Assembly (NCBI RefSeq): GCF_005930495.1
Contig: NZ_SJEX01000004.1
Location: 1-64,000 of the forward strand
Source of the DNA: Modestobacter excelsi
GTDB taxonomy: Bacteria > Actinomycetota > Actinomycetes > Mycobacteriales > Geodermatophilaceae
DNA: 64,000 nucleotides
Direction of reading: 5' to 3'
Numbering within the stretch: the first letter of the stretch is position 1; each line of letters starts with the position of its first letter. The notes under the pieces are model-generated. The model worked only from the letters and a program-made list of their open reading frames with translations. It had not been told where the DNA came from and did no database searches. This document shows, piece by piece, positions 1 to 8,423 of the stretch. The position numbers were made by a program, and so were the translations under genes.

Positions 1-144
1 CGACCACCCCGCCGTCGACGGCACCGCCGGCCCCCGCGGCCACCACGCCGCCAGCGAGCCCGACGACGTAACGGCGGAGCGCCCCCGGCCAACCGTCAGG
101 GGCCCACGCCGAGCTCGCGAGGCGTGTGGGGACGGGTGGTCCTT
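1..144. other. window edge, identity unresolved
   Basis: No gene can be assigned. On the minus strand one frame stays open to the edge and would read as a short basic stretch followed by an Ala/Gly/Val-rich, membrane-helix-like segment. That could be the start of a gene downstream of the pabA homologue; in many actinobacteria a class E sortase or the pknB kinase lies here. On the plus strand another frame gives a Pro/Thr-rich tail ending in TAA at 68-70. Neither can be confirmed from this fragment. Confidence 0.2.
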
Positions 145-810
145 CTAGACGGTCGCAACGGTGAGGCGGTGGGCGGTTGCCTCGGCGGCGGCCACCCGGG
201 CAGGGTCGGGCGCCAGCCCGCAGCCGGTCAGCCAGTTGGCCAGCAGCTGGTGGCCGCCCTCGGTCAGCACCGACTCGGGGTGGAACTGGACGCCCTCGAT
301 CGGCAGCTCCCGGTGCCGCAGCGCCATGACGATGCCCGACGGGGTCCGGCCGGTGACCTCGAGCTCGGCGGGCACGCTGTCGGCCTCCACGGCCAGTGAG
401 TGGTAGCGGGTGGCGGTGAACGGTGACGCCAGCCCGGCGAGGACGCCGACGCCGTCGTGCACCACCTGGCTGGTCTTCCCGTGCAGCAACTCAGGCGCGC
501 GGCCGACGACGCCGCCGAACGCCTCGGCGATGGCCTGGTGGCCCAGGCACACCCCCAGGACGGGCAGCCCGGCCCCTGCGGCGGCGCGCACCATCGGCAC
601 GGTCACCCCGGCGTCGGTGGGCGTCCCGGGGCCCGGCGAGAGCAGCACACCGGCGACGTCGAGGTCGGCCAGCTCGGCGACCGTCACGGCGTCGTTGCGC
701 CGGACGACGCTGGGCACGCCCAGCTGGCCGAGGTACTGCACGAGGTTGTAGACGAAGCTGTCGAAGTTGTCGACGACGAGCACCGGCCGCGGGGCGTCGA
801 GGGTGGCCAC
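145..810 (-). CDS. pabA: glutamine amidotransferase, aminodeoxychorismate/anthranilate synthase component II
   Basis: Class I glutamine amidotransferase that would hydrolyse glutamine and pass ammonia to the chorismate-binding partner (PabB or TrpE) for folate or tryptophan synthesis. The 221-residue protein opens with the family start VDNFDSFVYNL. It has the oxyanion turn SPGPGTP (about residues 58-64), the nucleophile motif GVCLGHQ (about 86-92) and the terminal His/Glu pair in FHPES, so the whole triad is present. The start is GTG. It follows the DUF881 gene on the same strand. Actinobacterial annotations call this gene either trpG or pabA; no trp genes flank it, so the folate role is slightly favoured by inference only. 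Confidence 0.88.
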   Translation of the reverse strand: MATLDAPRPVLVVDNFDSFVYNLVQYLGQLGVPSVVRRNDAVTVAELADLDVAGVLLSPGPGTPTDAGVTVPMVRAAAGAGLPVLGVCLGHQAIAEAFGGVVGRAPELLHGKTSQVVHDGVGVLAGLASPFTATRYHSLAVEADSVPAELEVTGRTPSGIVMALRHRELPIEGVQFHPESVLTEGGHQLLANWLTGCGLAPDPARVAAAEATAHRLTVATV

Positions 811-866
811 GCATCAGGTGTACACGGCCCACCACGCCGCCGTCACCCGCCCCCCTGGCCGCTTCG

Positions 867-1622
867 TCAGTCGGTGGGGGCCGTGGTGGCGTACTGGAGC
901 TCCAGGGGTCCCTCGTAGGCGGGCAGGTTGACCTGGCGCTGGTCGGACACCTGGTAGGTCAGGCCGAACTGGTCCACGGCGGCCTCGAGCAGCTGCACCT
1001 CGTAGGAGGCCGCCAGCCGCTGGCGCATCTGCGCTGCGTCCCCGATGGCGGTGACGACGAACGGCGGGGAGTAGGTGCGGCCCTGCAGCAGCAGCGTGTT
1101 GCCGACGCAGATCACGGCGCTGGTCGCGATCAGCCGCTGCCCCATGATGGCCACGCCGTCCGCCCCGGCGGCCCACATCGCGTTGACCACGCCCTGCACG
1201 TCGGACTGGTGGATGACCAGGTTGTCCGGGCTGGTGTTGCCGGGCTGGGCGCCGTTGGGCTCCGGCGGCGCGTCGTCCAGGGTGACCGACAGGCCCGGAC
1301 CCTCCAGCGCGGTCAGGCCGGCGGAGGTCGTCCCCTGGGCGCCCTCGGCCTGCGCGGCCGCGACCTCGCTGTTGCGTGAGGCCGCCTGGTCGGTGAGGGC
1401 CTGCACCTGCTGCTGCAGCCGGGCGAGCTCCTCCTGCTGCCGGGCGACGTCGGCGTCCCGCTGCTGGATGAGCCCGGGGAGCTGCGAGCTCTCCCCCGCC
1501 CGCAGGTCGGTGCCGAGCGCCGTCCGGCTGGAGGTGGCGAAGAGGAGGCCGGCCACCAGGGCGACGACGGGGACCAGCGCCGTCCACAGCGAGAGCCGTC
1601 GCCACCGGGGTGACCGCGACAT
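867..1622 (-). CDS. DUF881 family membrane-anchored protein
   Basis: 251 residues: a basic cytoplasmic N-terminus, one membrane helix (about 11-30), a coiled-coil-like Gln/Glu/Arg-rich segment (about 45-95), then the DUF881 globular domain with its conserved NLVIHQSDVQ and GVAIMGQRL stretches. DUF881 proteins are common beside crgA and the division/envelope kinase cluster of actinobacteria; their function is unknown. The ATG at 1622 is chosen over a GTG six bases upstream because the GTG lies inside the Shine-Dalgarno AGGAGGTG, whereas this ATG sits five bases after AGGAGG. It is divergent from crgA across about 155 bases, which should hold both promoters. Confidence 0.85.
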   Translation of the reverse strand: MSRSPRWRRLSLWTALVPVVALVAGLLFATSSRTALGTDLRAGESSQLPGLIQQRDADVARQQEELARLQQQVQALTDQAASRNSEVAAAQAEGAQGTTSAGLTALEGPGLSVTLDDAPPEPNGAQPGNTSPDNLVIHQSDVQGVVNAMWAAGADGVAIMGQRLIATSAVICVGNTLLLQGRTYSPPFVVTAIGDAAQMRQRLAASYEVQLLEAAVDQFGLTYQVSDQRQVNLPAYEGPLELQYATTAPTD

Positions 1623-1777
1623 GCTCACCTCCTGGCCGGCGTCCGGCGGCGCCGGGCACCCGCCCCGCAGGATGACGCGCCCCGTGCACCGGACGGGTGT
1701 GCTCGCCAGGGCAGCTTAGGCTGGGATGAGTTCACGCCGGGGCGACAGGCCACCGGCCCAGCGAGGGAGTCCGTACG

Positions 1778-2050
1778 GTGCCCAAGTCGAAGGTGCGCAA
1801 GAAGTCGGTGTACACCCCGCCGGAGGGTGTGCTGCCCTCCCGCGCGGCCCGTGCCCGCGCCGTGGAGCCCAGCCCTCGCTGGTACGCGGTCCTCATGGTC
1901 ACCCTGATGCTCATCGGCCTGCTGTGGATCGTCGTCTACTACGTCGCCGGTGACCGGATCGGGTTCATGGTGTCCCTCGGCGCCTGGAACTTCGCCATCG
2001 GGTTCGGCGCCATGGTCGCCGGGCTGGTCATGTCGATGCGCTGGCGCTGA
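1778..2050 (+). CDS. crgA: cell division protein CrgA
   Basis: A 90-residue inner-membrane protein of the actinobacterial divisome, known in Mycobacterium and Streptomyces to bind FtsZ, FtsQ, FtsI and other septal proteins and to coordinate FtsZ-ring assembly. Visible here are the basic family start PKSKVRKK, a short cytoplasmic region with PSPRWY, and two membrane helices (about 37-57 and 66-87) ending MRWR. The length is typical. The GTG start follows GGGAG by eight bases. It is divergent from the DUF881 gene and is followed by a stem-loop terminator. It fits the usual crgA position beside the trpG/pabA gene. Confidence 0.94.
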   Translation: MPKSKVRKKSVYTPPEGVLPSRAARARAVEPSPRWYAVLMVTLMLIGLLWIVVYYVAGDRIGFMVSLGAWNFAIGFGAMVAGLVMSMRWR

Positions 2051-2067
2051 TCGACCGCTCCACCGCG

Positions 2068-2612
2068 CTGTCCACAGGCCCTCGTCCCGCTCCGGGACGG
2101 GGGCCTGTGCCGTCCCCCGGGTTGTCCACCGGCGCTGGGTCACCGGACGGACGCGCTGAGTGACCGCTCCGGGATGTCGACAAGCGGACAACGCGCAGGT
2201 CAGCGCCCTGTCAGGCGCCCCGGGCTGTGTACAGCGGGCGAGTCCGTCCACAGGTGGCCGGCTCGGCCGTCCCCATGGTTGTCCACGACATGTGGAGTGT
2301 GGACGACCCCCACGGGCACGCTGACCTGCGCAGATGCCGTCGATGTGACGGTTGGGACGGAAAGGGCACGGGGGTAACTACACCGCTGGAAGTCCGTCCC
2401 CAGTTGTGTACACACCTGTGGGTAAACGTGGACAACCAACTTCTTCAGAACCGTGTCCTGAGCTCTTACTACCCGTCGCCCAGGAACGCAAACGAGCAGC
2501 GTGACAGCCCGGTCCCGGGCGTGCAGCGGCGTGTTGTCGACAACCCGCCGACCGTGTCGCCCGGTCCGCCGGGCGCCCGGCCGGGGGACGACGGGGACGG
2601 TCCTGTGGACGG
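2068..2612. promoter_or_regulatory. gene-free stretch with a cluster of DnaA-box-like 9-mers
   Basis: The 597 bases between crgA and the PH-domain gene contain no convincing ORF. Sequences within one mismatch of TTGTCCACA, or of its relative TTATCCACA, occur at 2068-2076, 2122-2130, 2279-2287, and in reverse orientation at 2298-2306, 2417-2425, 2427-2435 and 2604-2612; a weaker one is at 2244-2252. Two perfect palindromes, TGTGTACACA (2405-2414) and GTTGTCGACAAC (2533-2544), lie inside. The segment 2375-2470 is clearly less GC-rich than its surroundings. The density is at least as high as in the dnaN-dnaA spacer. DnaA titration, a datA/DARS-like site, or a promoter region for the next gene are possible; none is proven. 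Confidence 0.5.
2075..2107 (+). terminator. stem-loop terminator after crgA
   Basis: Arms at 2075-2089 and 2093-2107 form a 15-bp stem with one G:T wobble and a three-base loop, 24 bases after the crgA stop. No U-tract follows, as is common for terminators in high-GC actinobacteria. The left arm overlaps the end of a DnaA-box-like sequence. Confidence 0.6.
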
Positions 2613-2647
2613 CGGCGGTGCGAGGCCGGTCCTGCCAAGCTGGGGAC

Positions 2648-3049
2648 GTGCAGTGGGGGCCACGGACCGGTGAGGTCGTCGCGACCGCGGTCGCCGGGCT
2701 GGGGCTGGCCTTCGCCGTCCTCGTGGTCGACCCGGTCGGCCAGGTGCTGGTCGGCGGGGCCGCACTGCTGCTGCTCGGCCTGGCCGCCCAGGACGCCCTC
2801 CTCAGGCCGCGGGTGCGGACCGGCCCGGACGGGGTGACGGTGCGGGCGCTCGCCGGGCCCACGACGATCGCGTGGCCGCACGTGCGGGCCCGGGTGCGGG
2901 TGCAGCGGCGGTGGGGGATGCGGGCCCGCACGCTCGAGCTGGAGGACCGCTCGGACGACGCCGTGCTGGTGGTGCTGGGACGGCGCGAGCTGGGCACCGA
3001 CCCGGAGACGGTGGCCGAGGTGCTGCAGGCCGGCGGAGCGGCCGGGTGA
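2648..3049 (+). CDS. PH-domain protein, CFP-6 (Rv0010c) family
   Basis: 133 residues with two adjacent hydrophobic helices (about 9-45) followed by a small bacterial PH-like domain containing RVRTGPDGVTVR and the ITWPHV-like segment IAWPHV. This is the layout of the mycobacterial low-molecular-weight antigen 6 family, which also sits beside ppiA. Biochemical function is unknown. The frame is open far upstream, but the GTG at 2648 is chosen because the conserved sequence begins just after it and the upstream part is arginine-rich shadow. The gene is convergent with the rhomboid gene, with seven bases between stop codons. Confidence 0.72.
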   Translation: MQWGPRTGEVVATAVAGLGLAFAVLVVDPVGQVLVGGAALLLLGLAAQDALLRPRVRTGPDGVTVRALAGPTTIAWPHVRARVRVQRRWGMRARTLELEDRSDDAVLVVLGRRELGTDPETVAEVLQAGGAAG

Positions 3050-3056
3050 GATCCGG

Positions 3057-3947
3057 TCAGCCCACGCCGGCGTAGACCAGCACCAGCAGGACGACGACGA
3101 GTGCGGCGATGCCGGCGATCGCCAGCGGCGGGCGACGGCGGGCGGCGACCAGCACCGCCGCGGCAGCGGCTCCCCCGACGAGACCGCCCAGGTGCCCGAT
3201 CAGCGAGACACCGGGCAGGAAGCTGATCACCAGGTTGATCCCCAGCAGGGTCAGGATGCCCCGGAGGTCCTGCTTCTGGTGCACCAGCACCACGCCCAAG
3301 GCGCCCATCAGGCCGTAGATGGCGGTGGAGGCACCCGCGACCTGACCGAAGGGGGCGCCCAGCAGCTGGATGGCCGCCGCCCCGCCGGCGATCGACACCA
3401 GGTAGACGGTCAGGTAGCGGCCCCGGCCGAGCAGGCGTTCCAGCTCGGAGCCGAACACCAGCAGGGACAGCATGTTCAGCCCCAGGTGCAGCACGCCGTA
3501 GTGCAGGAACGCCGCGGTGAACGGCCGCCACCAGTCGCCCATCTCCACGAACACCGGCACCTGGGCCAGGTCCTGGAAGAGCTCGGTGCGGTAGTTCTGC
3601 AGCGGGTCCTGCCCACCGGTGCCGGTGAGGACGGCGGTGAGCACGAACATCGCGACGTTGACGCCGATGAGGGTCAGCGTGACCGGGCCCCAGCGGCGTC
3701 CGGCGCGCTGCAGCCCACCGCCGCGGCGGGGCTGGCGCACCCCGGCGTTGCCCGCAGCTACGTCGTCCGGGCACTGGAACCCGACGGCGGCGGGGTTCAT
3801 GCACTCCGGGCAGATCGGCCGACCGCAGCGCACGCATCGCACGCCGGTCGGGCGGTCGGGGTGGCGGTAGCACGTCGCCGGAGGCGCCGGCGACGGGTTG
3901 CCCGCGCCGGCGCCTCCGGTGTCGTCCGTGCCGTCGGGAGCGCTCAG
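3057..3947 (-). CDS. rhomboid family intramembrane serine protease
   Basis: Integral membrane serine protease. The N-terminus carries a zinc-finger-like module ([11 protein letters not shown], then [12 protein letters not shown]), followed by six or so membrane helices with the catalytic serine in GASTAIYG and the catalytic histidine in SLIGHLGGL. The usual start codons give only a product beginning at GTG 3842, which would cut the zinc finger in half. The open frame continues upstream through the conserved TCYRHPDRP to a CTG at 3947-3945. That CTG overlaps the ppiA stop (CTGA) and is preceded by GAGGTG at suitable spacing. I therefore propose CTG initiation by translational coupling to ppiA (296 residues). 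Confidence 0.78.
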   Translation of the reverse strand: MSAPDGTDDTGGAGAGNPSPAPPATCYRHPDRPTGVRCVRCGRPICPECMNPAAVGFQCPDDVAAGNAGVRQPRRGGGLQRAGRRWGPVTLTLIGVNVAMFVLTAVLTGTGGQDPLQNYRTELFQDLAQVPVFVEMGDWWRPFTAAFLHYGVLHLGLNMLSLLVFGSELERLLGRGRYLTVYLVSIAGGAAAIQLLGAPFGQVAGASTAIYGLMGALGVVLVHQKQDLRGILTLLGINLVISFLPGVSLIGHLGGLVGGAAAAAVLVAARRRPPLAIAGIAALVVVLLVLVYAGVG

Positions 3948-4480
3948 CTGCGCTGCACCTCGACGGAGTTGATGACCACGTCCTCGACCGGCCGGTCACC
4001 GCGGGCGGTGGGGGTGGTGGCGATGGCGTCGACGACCTGGCGGCTGGCGTCGTCGGCCACCTCGCCGAAGATCGTGTGCTTGCGGTTCAGGTGCGGCGTG
4101 GGGCCGACGGTGATGAAGAACTGCGAGCCGTTGGTGCCCGGGCCGGCGTTCGCCATGGCCAGCAGGTAGGGCCGGTTGAACGCCAGGTCGGGGTGGAACT
4201 CGTCGCCGAACTGGTAGCCGGGGCCACCGATGCCCTGGCCGAGCGGGTCGCCGCCCTGGATCATGAAGCCCTCGATGACCCGGTGGAAGACCGTGCCGTC
4301 GTAGAGCTTGTCGGTGGTCTTGGCGCGGGTCCTCGGGTGCGTCCACTCCTTGGCGCCCTCGGCCAGGTCGGCGAAGTTCGCGACCGTCTTCGGGGCGTGG
4401 TCGGGGAACAGGTCGACGGTGATGTCGCCCCGGTTGGTGTGCAGGACGGCGCGCCGTGCGGGAGCAGTCTGTTCAGTCAC
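3944..4480 (-). CDS. ppiA: peptidyl-prolyl cis-trans isomerase, cyclophilin type
   Basis: Cytoplasmic cyclophilin that isomerises X-Pro bonds. 178 residues with the family landmarks [44 protein letters not shown] and HTIFGEV, covering the full catalytic domain with the active-site Arg in FHRV. The start is GTG 4480, eight bases after GGAGAG; the frame runs further upstream but without conserved sequence. Same strand as the rhomboid gene, with which it shares a four-base stop/start overlap. A ppiA-rhomboid neighbourhood next to the CFP-6-like gene is typical of the actinobacterial origin region. Confidence 0.93.
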   Translation of the reverse strand: MTEQTAPARRAVLHTNRGDITVDLFPDHAPKTVANFADLAEGAKEWTHPRTRAKTTDKLYDGTVFHRVIEGFMIQGGDPLGQGIGGPGYQFGDEFHPDLAFNRPYLLAMANAGPGTNGSQFFITVGPTPHLNRKHTIFGEVADDASRQVVDAIATTPTARGDRPVEDVVINSVEVQRS

Positions 4481-4659
4481 GGGCACCACTCTCCCACTGC
4501 TGCGCAGCGGCGTGCCGAGGGGTCGGCCGGAGGGGTGGAGACGAGGGCCAGCGGTGGGGGAGCAGTTCGCGTGAGAGGACGCAGCGTCCCTCCGAGGGGT
4601 GCACGCCGCTCCGTGACGCTGTGGGGGGTTGCGGCGAACGGCGGCGGGAGCTGGCGGCG

Positions 4660-5307
4660 TCAGATGCGGCCGGTCTCGTGGGCCCACATGGCGACCTCGA
4701 CGCGGTTTCGGGCGCCGAGTTTTCGCATGAGGCTGGCGAGGTGGGCTTTGACGGTGCTCGGGGTGATGTAGAGCTCGCTGGCGATCTCGTTGTTGGTGCG
4801 GCCCTGGGCTACAGGCACGAGGACTTCCTCCTCGCGGGCGGTGAGCGGTTCCATCGGCTGCCTCGGTGGTGAGGTCTGTGCGTGAGCGAACGCTGCGAGC
4901 AGTCGGACAGTCACGCTGGGTGCGATCAGTGCGTCTCCGTCGGCGGCGGCGTGGATGGCCTGGGTCAGCAGGGCGGGTCCGGCGTCCTTCAGCAGGAACC
5001 CGCGGGCGCCGGCTCTGAGCGCCCCGTGGACGTACTCGTCGAGGTCGAAGGTGGTGATGACCACGATCGGCAGGGGGTCGGTGACGTCGTGGCCGGCGAG
5101 GCGTCGGGTGGCTTCGATGCCGTCCATCAGCGGCATCCGGATGTCGAACAGGCCGACGTTGGGGCGCAGCTGGAGCGCCAGGCGGACTGCCTCGCGCCCG
5201 TCGGCGGCCGCGCCGACCACGTCGATGTCGGGTTGGGCGTCGAGCAGCATCGTCAGCCCGGTGCGCACGATGGGCTGGTCGTCGGCGATGAGGACCCTGA
5301 TGCTCAT
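4660..5307 (-). CDS. LuxR/NarL-type response regulator
   Basis: 215 residues. Receiver domain 1-120 with the acidic pair DD at 9-10, the phospho-acceptor Asp55 in LFDIRMP, Thr in VITTFD and Lys in FLLKDAG; then a LuxR-type helix-turn-helix (about 150-212) with [32 protein letters not shown]-binding partner of the adjacent kinase: its ATG overlaps the kinase stop codon (ATGA), so the two are translationally coupled. The target is unknown. The DUF6326 gene and the truncated ABC ATPase just beyond are plausible former targets, since NarL-type pairs often control a neighbouring ABC exporter. Confidence 0.9.
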   Translation of the reverse strand: MSIRVLIADDQPIVRTGLTMLLDAQPDIDVVGAAADGREAVRLALQLRPNVGLFDIRMPLMDGIEATRRLAGHDVTDPLPIVVITTFDLDEYVHGALRAGARGFLLKDAGPALLTQAIHAAADGDALIAPSVTVRLLAAFAHAQTSPPRQPMEPLTAREEEVLVPVAQGRTNNEIASELYITPSTVKAHLASLMRKLGARNRVEVAMWAHETGRI

Positions 5308-6449
5308 CGTGGCGTGCCGGTTCGGGGCAGGACCGCCTCCACCCGCCAGCCCCGCTCGGCGGCGGGGCCTGCGTGGAAGGTGCCGCCGAGCAGTGAAGCG
5401 CGTTCCCGCATGCCCACCAGTCCGTAGCCCGCTGGGGCGCGGCCGCCAGCGGCGGAGCCGTCGTCGTCGATGGTGAGTCGTACCCGGTCGGCGTCGCCTG
5501 TGACGGCGACGGTGACCTGGGTCGCGTGGCGGGCGTGCCGTCGAGCGTTGGTGATGGACTCCTGGGCCAGGCGGTAGATCGCGGCCCCGACCGCCGGGCT
5601 GAGGTCGTCGAACTCGCCGGAGAGCGTCACCTCGACGCAGGGACGCGTCTGGCCATCGGTGGCGAGCTGCTCGACCTCGGCCACGCCGGGCTGCGGCGCG
5701 AACTCGGTGTCCTGTGTGGCGCGGAGCACGCCGACGATGGCGCGCAGCTCGGTGAGGGTGCGGGTCGCTGCGTCCTCGATGATGGCCAGGGCCTCGATGG
5801 CACGCTCGGGGTGGGAGGCCGCGATGGCACGTCCTGCTTGGGCCTGGATGGCGATGCCCGACACGTGGTGGGCGACGGTGTCGTGCAGCTCGCGCGCCAG
5901 CTGCTCGCGTTCGCGGGCCTTGGCCTGGTCGATGTCGCGGATGCGGAACTTCGTGCGATAGCGGATCGCGGCGCCGAGCGCGGCGGCGAACAGGAAGAAC
6001 CCGTAACCTCCGACCGTCTCCACCGAGCTCATGGGGTCGGCGACGCGGGTGATGGGCTGCCAGAGCAGGATGACGCCGAGGCCGATTGCGGCTTCCCGAC
6101 CGGAGCCCCACCGGAACAGGGCGTAGGCCAGGATCAGCGCCGCGGCGGTGCTGTTCAGCGGGGCGCCTTGCGACCCGGTGAGGATCCTGACGATGTCGAC
6201 GATCGTCAACGTGCCGAAGGAGATCGCAACCGCGACGAGCGGGTGCGTGCGTCGCCACAGCAGCGGCCCGATGACCGCGAGCGCATAGAGCAGCAGCACC
6301 GGGCGCGGCGCCAGGTCCTGGCGAAGCACCGCTTCCACCACGGACCAGCCGACCAGTGCTGCGACCAAGGCCCAGTCCCGCGGCCCCCGGCCCGGGGCAT
6401 TCGTGGGTCGAGGCTCGGCCCACAGCGCGTGGAGTGCGTTGGTGGCCAT
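5304..6449 (-). CDS. sensor histidine kinase, NarL/DesK-like (HisKA_3)
   Basis: 381 residues with five to six membrane helices in the first 170 residues and little extracytoplasmic sequence. A dimerisation segment follows with the phospho-acceptor His189 in [14 protein letters not shown], and an ATPase domain with NARRHA (N box), IDDDG and [11 protein letters not shown] (G box). The short-loop membrane sensor suggests it detects an envelope signal, as in bacitracin-type systems; the stimulus cannot be read from sequence. ATG start. The stop overlaps the start of the response-regulator gene by four bases. It is divergent from the DUF6326 gene across 161 bases. Confidence 0.9.
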   Translation of the reverse strand: MATNALHALWAEPRPTNAPGRGPRDWALVAALVGWSVVEAVLRQDLAPRPVLLLYALAVIGPLLWRRTHPLVAVAISFGTLTIVDIVRILTGSQGAPLNSTAAALILAYALFRWGSGREAAIGLGVILLWQPITRVADPMSSVETVGGYGFFLFAAALGAAIRYRTKFRIRDIDQAKAREREQLARELHDTVAHHVSGIAIQAQAGRAIAASHPERAIEALAIIEDAATRTLTELRAIVGVLRATQDTEFAPQPGVAEVEQLATDGQTRPCVEVTLSGEFDDLSPAVGAAIYRLAQESITNARRHARHATQVTVAVTGDADRVRLTIDDDGSAAGGRAPAGYGLVGMRERASLLGGTFHAGPAAERGWRVEAVLPRTGTPR

Positions 6450-6610
6450 CTGATCAGCCTAGGCAGCCCCCGTGATCGGGGTATCGGCCGAAAGTACAAG
6501 AGCTCGGCTGTGCCAACGGCCAGGTCGGATCAGGCTCCGGGGCTGATGTGCCCGCCGCCGCCATTCGTGAAGGTGGGAGCACCCACCCGATCAAGGCAAG
6601 GAGCACTGTG

Positions 6611-7108
6611 ATGAGAACGCCTCGATCCCACACCGCGCTGGAAGATCTGCGCATGCCCGTGCAGGCCGAACTCGCAGCAGCATGGACCAGCTGCATGTTC
6701 CTGTACATCTACGTCGACTACTTCCATCTGTACAAGCCCGGCGTCGTCGACGACATCCTGGCCGGCACCGTCTTCACGTTCGACATCAGCCCGACGATCC
6801 TGACCGTGATGCTCGCGTCCGTGGCGATCCCGGCCCTGATGGTGATGCTCTCCATGACGCTGCCCGCCCGGGTGAACCGCGCCACGAACCTCGTCGTTGC
6901 ATCGCTGTACATCCCCTACTCGATGTACAACGCGGCAGGGGAGTCCTGGGACTGGGCCTTCTTCTACGGCCTCTCCATCGGACTCGAGGTGCTGCTCCTG
7001 GCCTTCATCCTGCGCTCCGCCTGGACCTGGCCCCGCCGCACCGCATCACCGGCGACCCTGGCAGCCAGCCTCGACAGCGAGCCACTCCGCACGCCGCAGC
7101 AGGCCTGA
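6611..7108 (+). CDS. DUF6326 family four-helix membrane protein
   Basis: 165 residues, four predicted membrane helices, with the family pattern of tryptophan/tyrosine-rich first helix (LYIYVDYFHLY), an ILAGTVFTFDISP loop and a SWDWAFFYGLSIGLEVLLL last helix. Function unknown; the family is frequent in actinobacteria next to transcription regulators. ATG at 6611 is preceded by AGGAG at seven bases, which beats the upstream in-frame codons. It is divergent from the two-component system, so both may share regulatory DNA at 6450-6610. Confidence 0.75.
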   Translation: MRTPRSHTALEDLRMPVQAELAAAWTSCMFLYIYVDYFHLYKPGVVDDILAGTVFTFDISPTILTVMLASVAIPALMVMLSMTLPARVNRATNLVVASLYIPYSMYNAAGESWDWAFFYGLSIGLEVLLLAFILRSAWTWPRRTASPATLAASLDSEPLRTPQQA

Positions 7109-7227
7109 CCGTGCCCGCCCCGGGGCTCGACCGTCCTTCGCTCGCGCCACCCGCGGGCACGGTCACCTGCCTCGACGTCCGCTGCTGAGAACTCCGTCCC
7201 ACCCCATCCCCCAGAACGGTCCCGGTC

Positions 7228-7540
7228 GTGATCGAGGCACGCGAGCTCACCAGGCGCTACTGCGACACCACCGCCGTGCACTCCCTCAGCGTCACGATCG
7301 CGCCCGGGACCGTCACCGGGTTCCTCGGCCCGAACGGCGCTGGCAGGTCCACGACCATGCGCATGATCATGGGACTGGACCGGCCGACGTCGGGCACCGT
7401 CACCGTCGACGGCAAGCCCCACCGGCAGCACCGTGCCCCGCTACGGGAGGTCGGCGCCCTGCTGGAGGCACGTGCCGTGCACCCCGGCCGCAGCGCCCGC
7501 TCGCACGTGCGCTCCATGGCCGCCACCCACTACGACTTCG
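7228..7540 (+). pseudogene. ABC transporter ATP-binding protein, truncated (BcrA/CcmA-like)
   Basis: Only the first ~104 residues of an antibiotic-type ABC ATPase remain: MIEARELTRRY, a P-loop read as GPNGAGRST where the family has GPNGAGKST, then GLDRPTSGTVTVDGKP and LLEARAVHPGRSAR. Homology stops where the 94-bp direct repeat begins at 7538; the Q-loop, signature and Walker B are absent. The reading frame runs on into repeat DNA and ends near 7671 with unrelated residues. The Lys-to-Arg change at the ATP-binding lysine supports loss of function. It may once have worked with the divergent two-component system nearby. Truncation by element insertion or deletion is inferred. Confidence 0.78.
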
Positions 7541-7631
7541 GAGGGCCCGACCGAGCCCCCGACGGAGGTGGATCCGGAGGTCAGGCTGGTGGAGACGAGG
7601 GGAATCGAACCCCTAACCCCCGCCTTGCAAA
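7538..7631 (+). repeat. left copy of the element-flanking direct repeat (attL-like)
   Basis: Aligns without gaps to 22209-22302 at a constant offset of 14,671 bases. Positions 7589-7631 are identical to the tRNA-Ala 3' half (42 bases of tRNA plus one base). Positions 7538-7588 match the last ~50 coding bases of the integrase gene with a handful of mismatches. The peptide frame reads EPPTEVDPEVRLVETRGIEP, like the integrase tail. A simple attL would carry only the tRNA fragment, so the extra integrase tail marks a remnant of a second, related integration. Confidence 0.85.
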
Positions 7632-8423
7632 ACCGATCGAGGGGTGGTTTGGCGCAATGGGCTGTGACTGAAACCGGGACTTGACCAGCACTTCCGCCGA
7701 TGGCCGCTGTCGAGAGTCGTTGCCCAATTCTGGCCGTTCTGCGGACCATCTGCGGACTCTGTGCGGACTGCGGGTCGCCGCAGCAGCCGCCTCGCATGAA
7801 GCGCTCTGGGAAAGCACCCGCCCCACCCCCGCGAGCCTGCCCAACTGCGCCGGCCGCCGGAAGGGCGCTGCGCGTCCCTGCGGGATGGGCCTACGGCCCA
7901 CCCTTCCCCGGCGCTGCGCAGTCGGAGGAGAGCTGGTTATGGGAAAGCGGGCTGGACGCTCGGCTGACTGCCCGCGTCCTGCCTCGACGCGGTGGACCCG
8001 GCCTCACCGTCCAACTGTCGGCGGTGGCGAATTTTCGAACCAGAAACGGTACAGAGCTGGTCGATCCCCTCGGACTCGGCGAGCACGGTGCGCCACTGGG
8101 GGTTCTGCGCTTCGCTCCCATCTCCATGCACCACTGCACCACTGCACCCCGACTCGAGCGTCTGTCGCGGCGTAGCGAAGTCCGCTCGGGCGGACGGTGT
8201 AGAGGTGGAGACGCGGGAAGGTGGCGAGGGCGCGTGCGGCGTAACAGGTTCGAGGGGGCCGTTGCCGAGGCGTGGGACCTGCCGTCTCGAAGCCTCGTTG
8301 CTCCAGGTGGCTGAGAGATGGGGGTCTACGTCCGCCGCCGACAGGGGAAATGCGTTTGGGCTACGCACCGAGTTCCCTTGCCGGAAACGGCGCCCGGCGC
8401 GGCCGCCCGAGGAGTCGCGGCGG
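7632..8423. other. element left end, no recognisable gene
   Basis: About 790 bases between attL and the phosphoglucomutase gene. ORFs in this stretch have no recognisable product and no good ribosome site. The only structure I see is three direct copies of TGCGGAC near the left end and a short TGCACCAC repeat near 8132-8145. It may be attachment-site and control DNA or decayed sequence. Confidence 0.5.
7740..7768 (+). repeat. three TGCGGAC repeats, candidate integrase arm sites
   Basis: TGCGGAC occurs at 7740-7746, 7751-7757 and 7762-7768, an 11-base period. Two more copies lie at 22181-22187 and 22192-22198, also 11 bases apart, on the other side of the attachment core. In the excised circle these would flank the core on both sides, as integrase arm-type sites do. 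Binding is inferred. Confidence 0.5.

Noticed and set aside
7433-7684. Plus-strand ORF ending in an ETRGIEPLTPALQ-like peptide
   Set aside because: The peptide is translation of tRNA-Ala attachment DNA and integrase tail, not a protein domain.
8130-8150. TGCACCAC short tandem repeat, considered as CRISPR-like
   Set aside because: Only two or three units with no spacers; no cas genes in the window.
7700-8314. 204-codon ORF near the left end of the island
   Set aside because: No familiar motif, no ribosome site and low-complexity composition; treated as non-coding.
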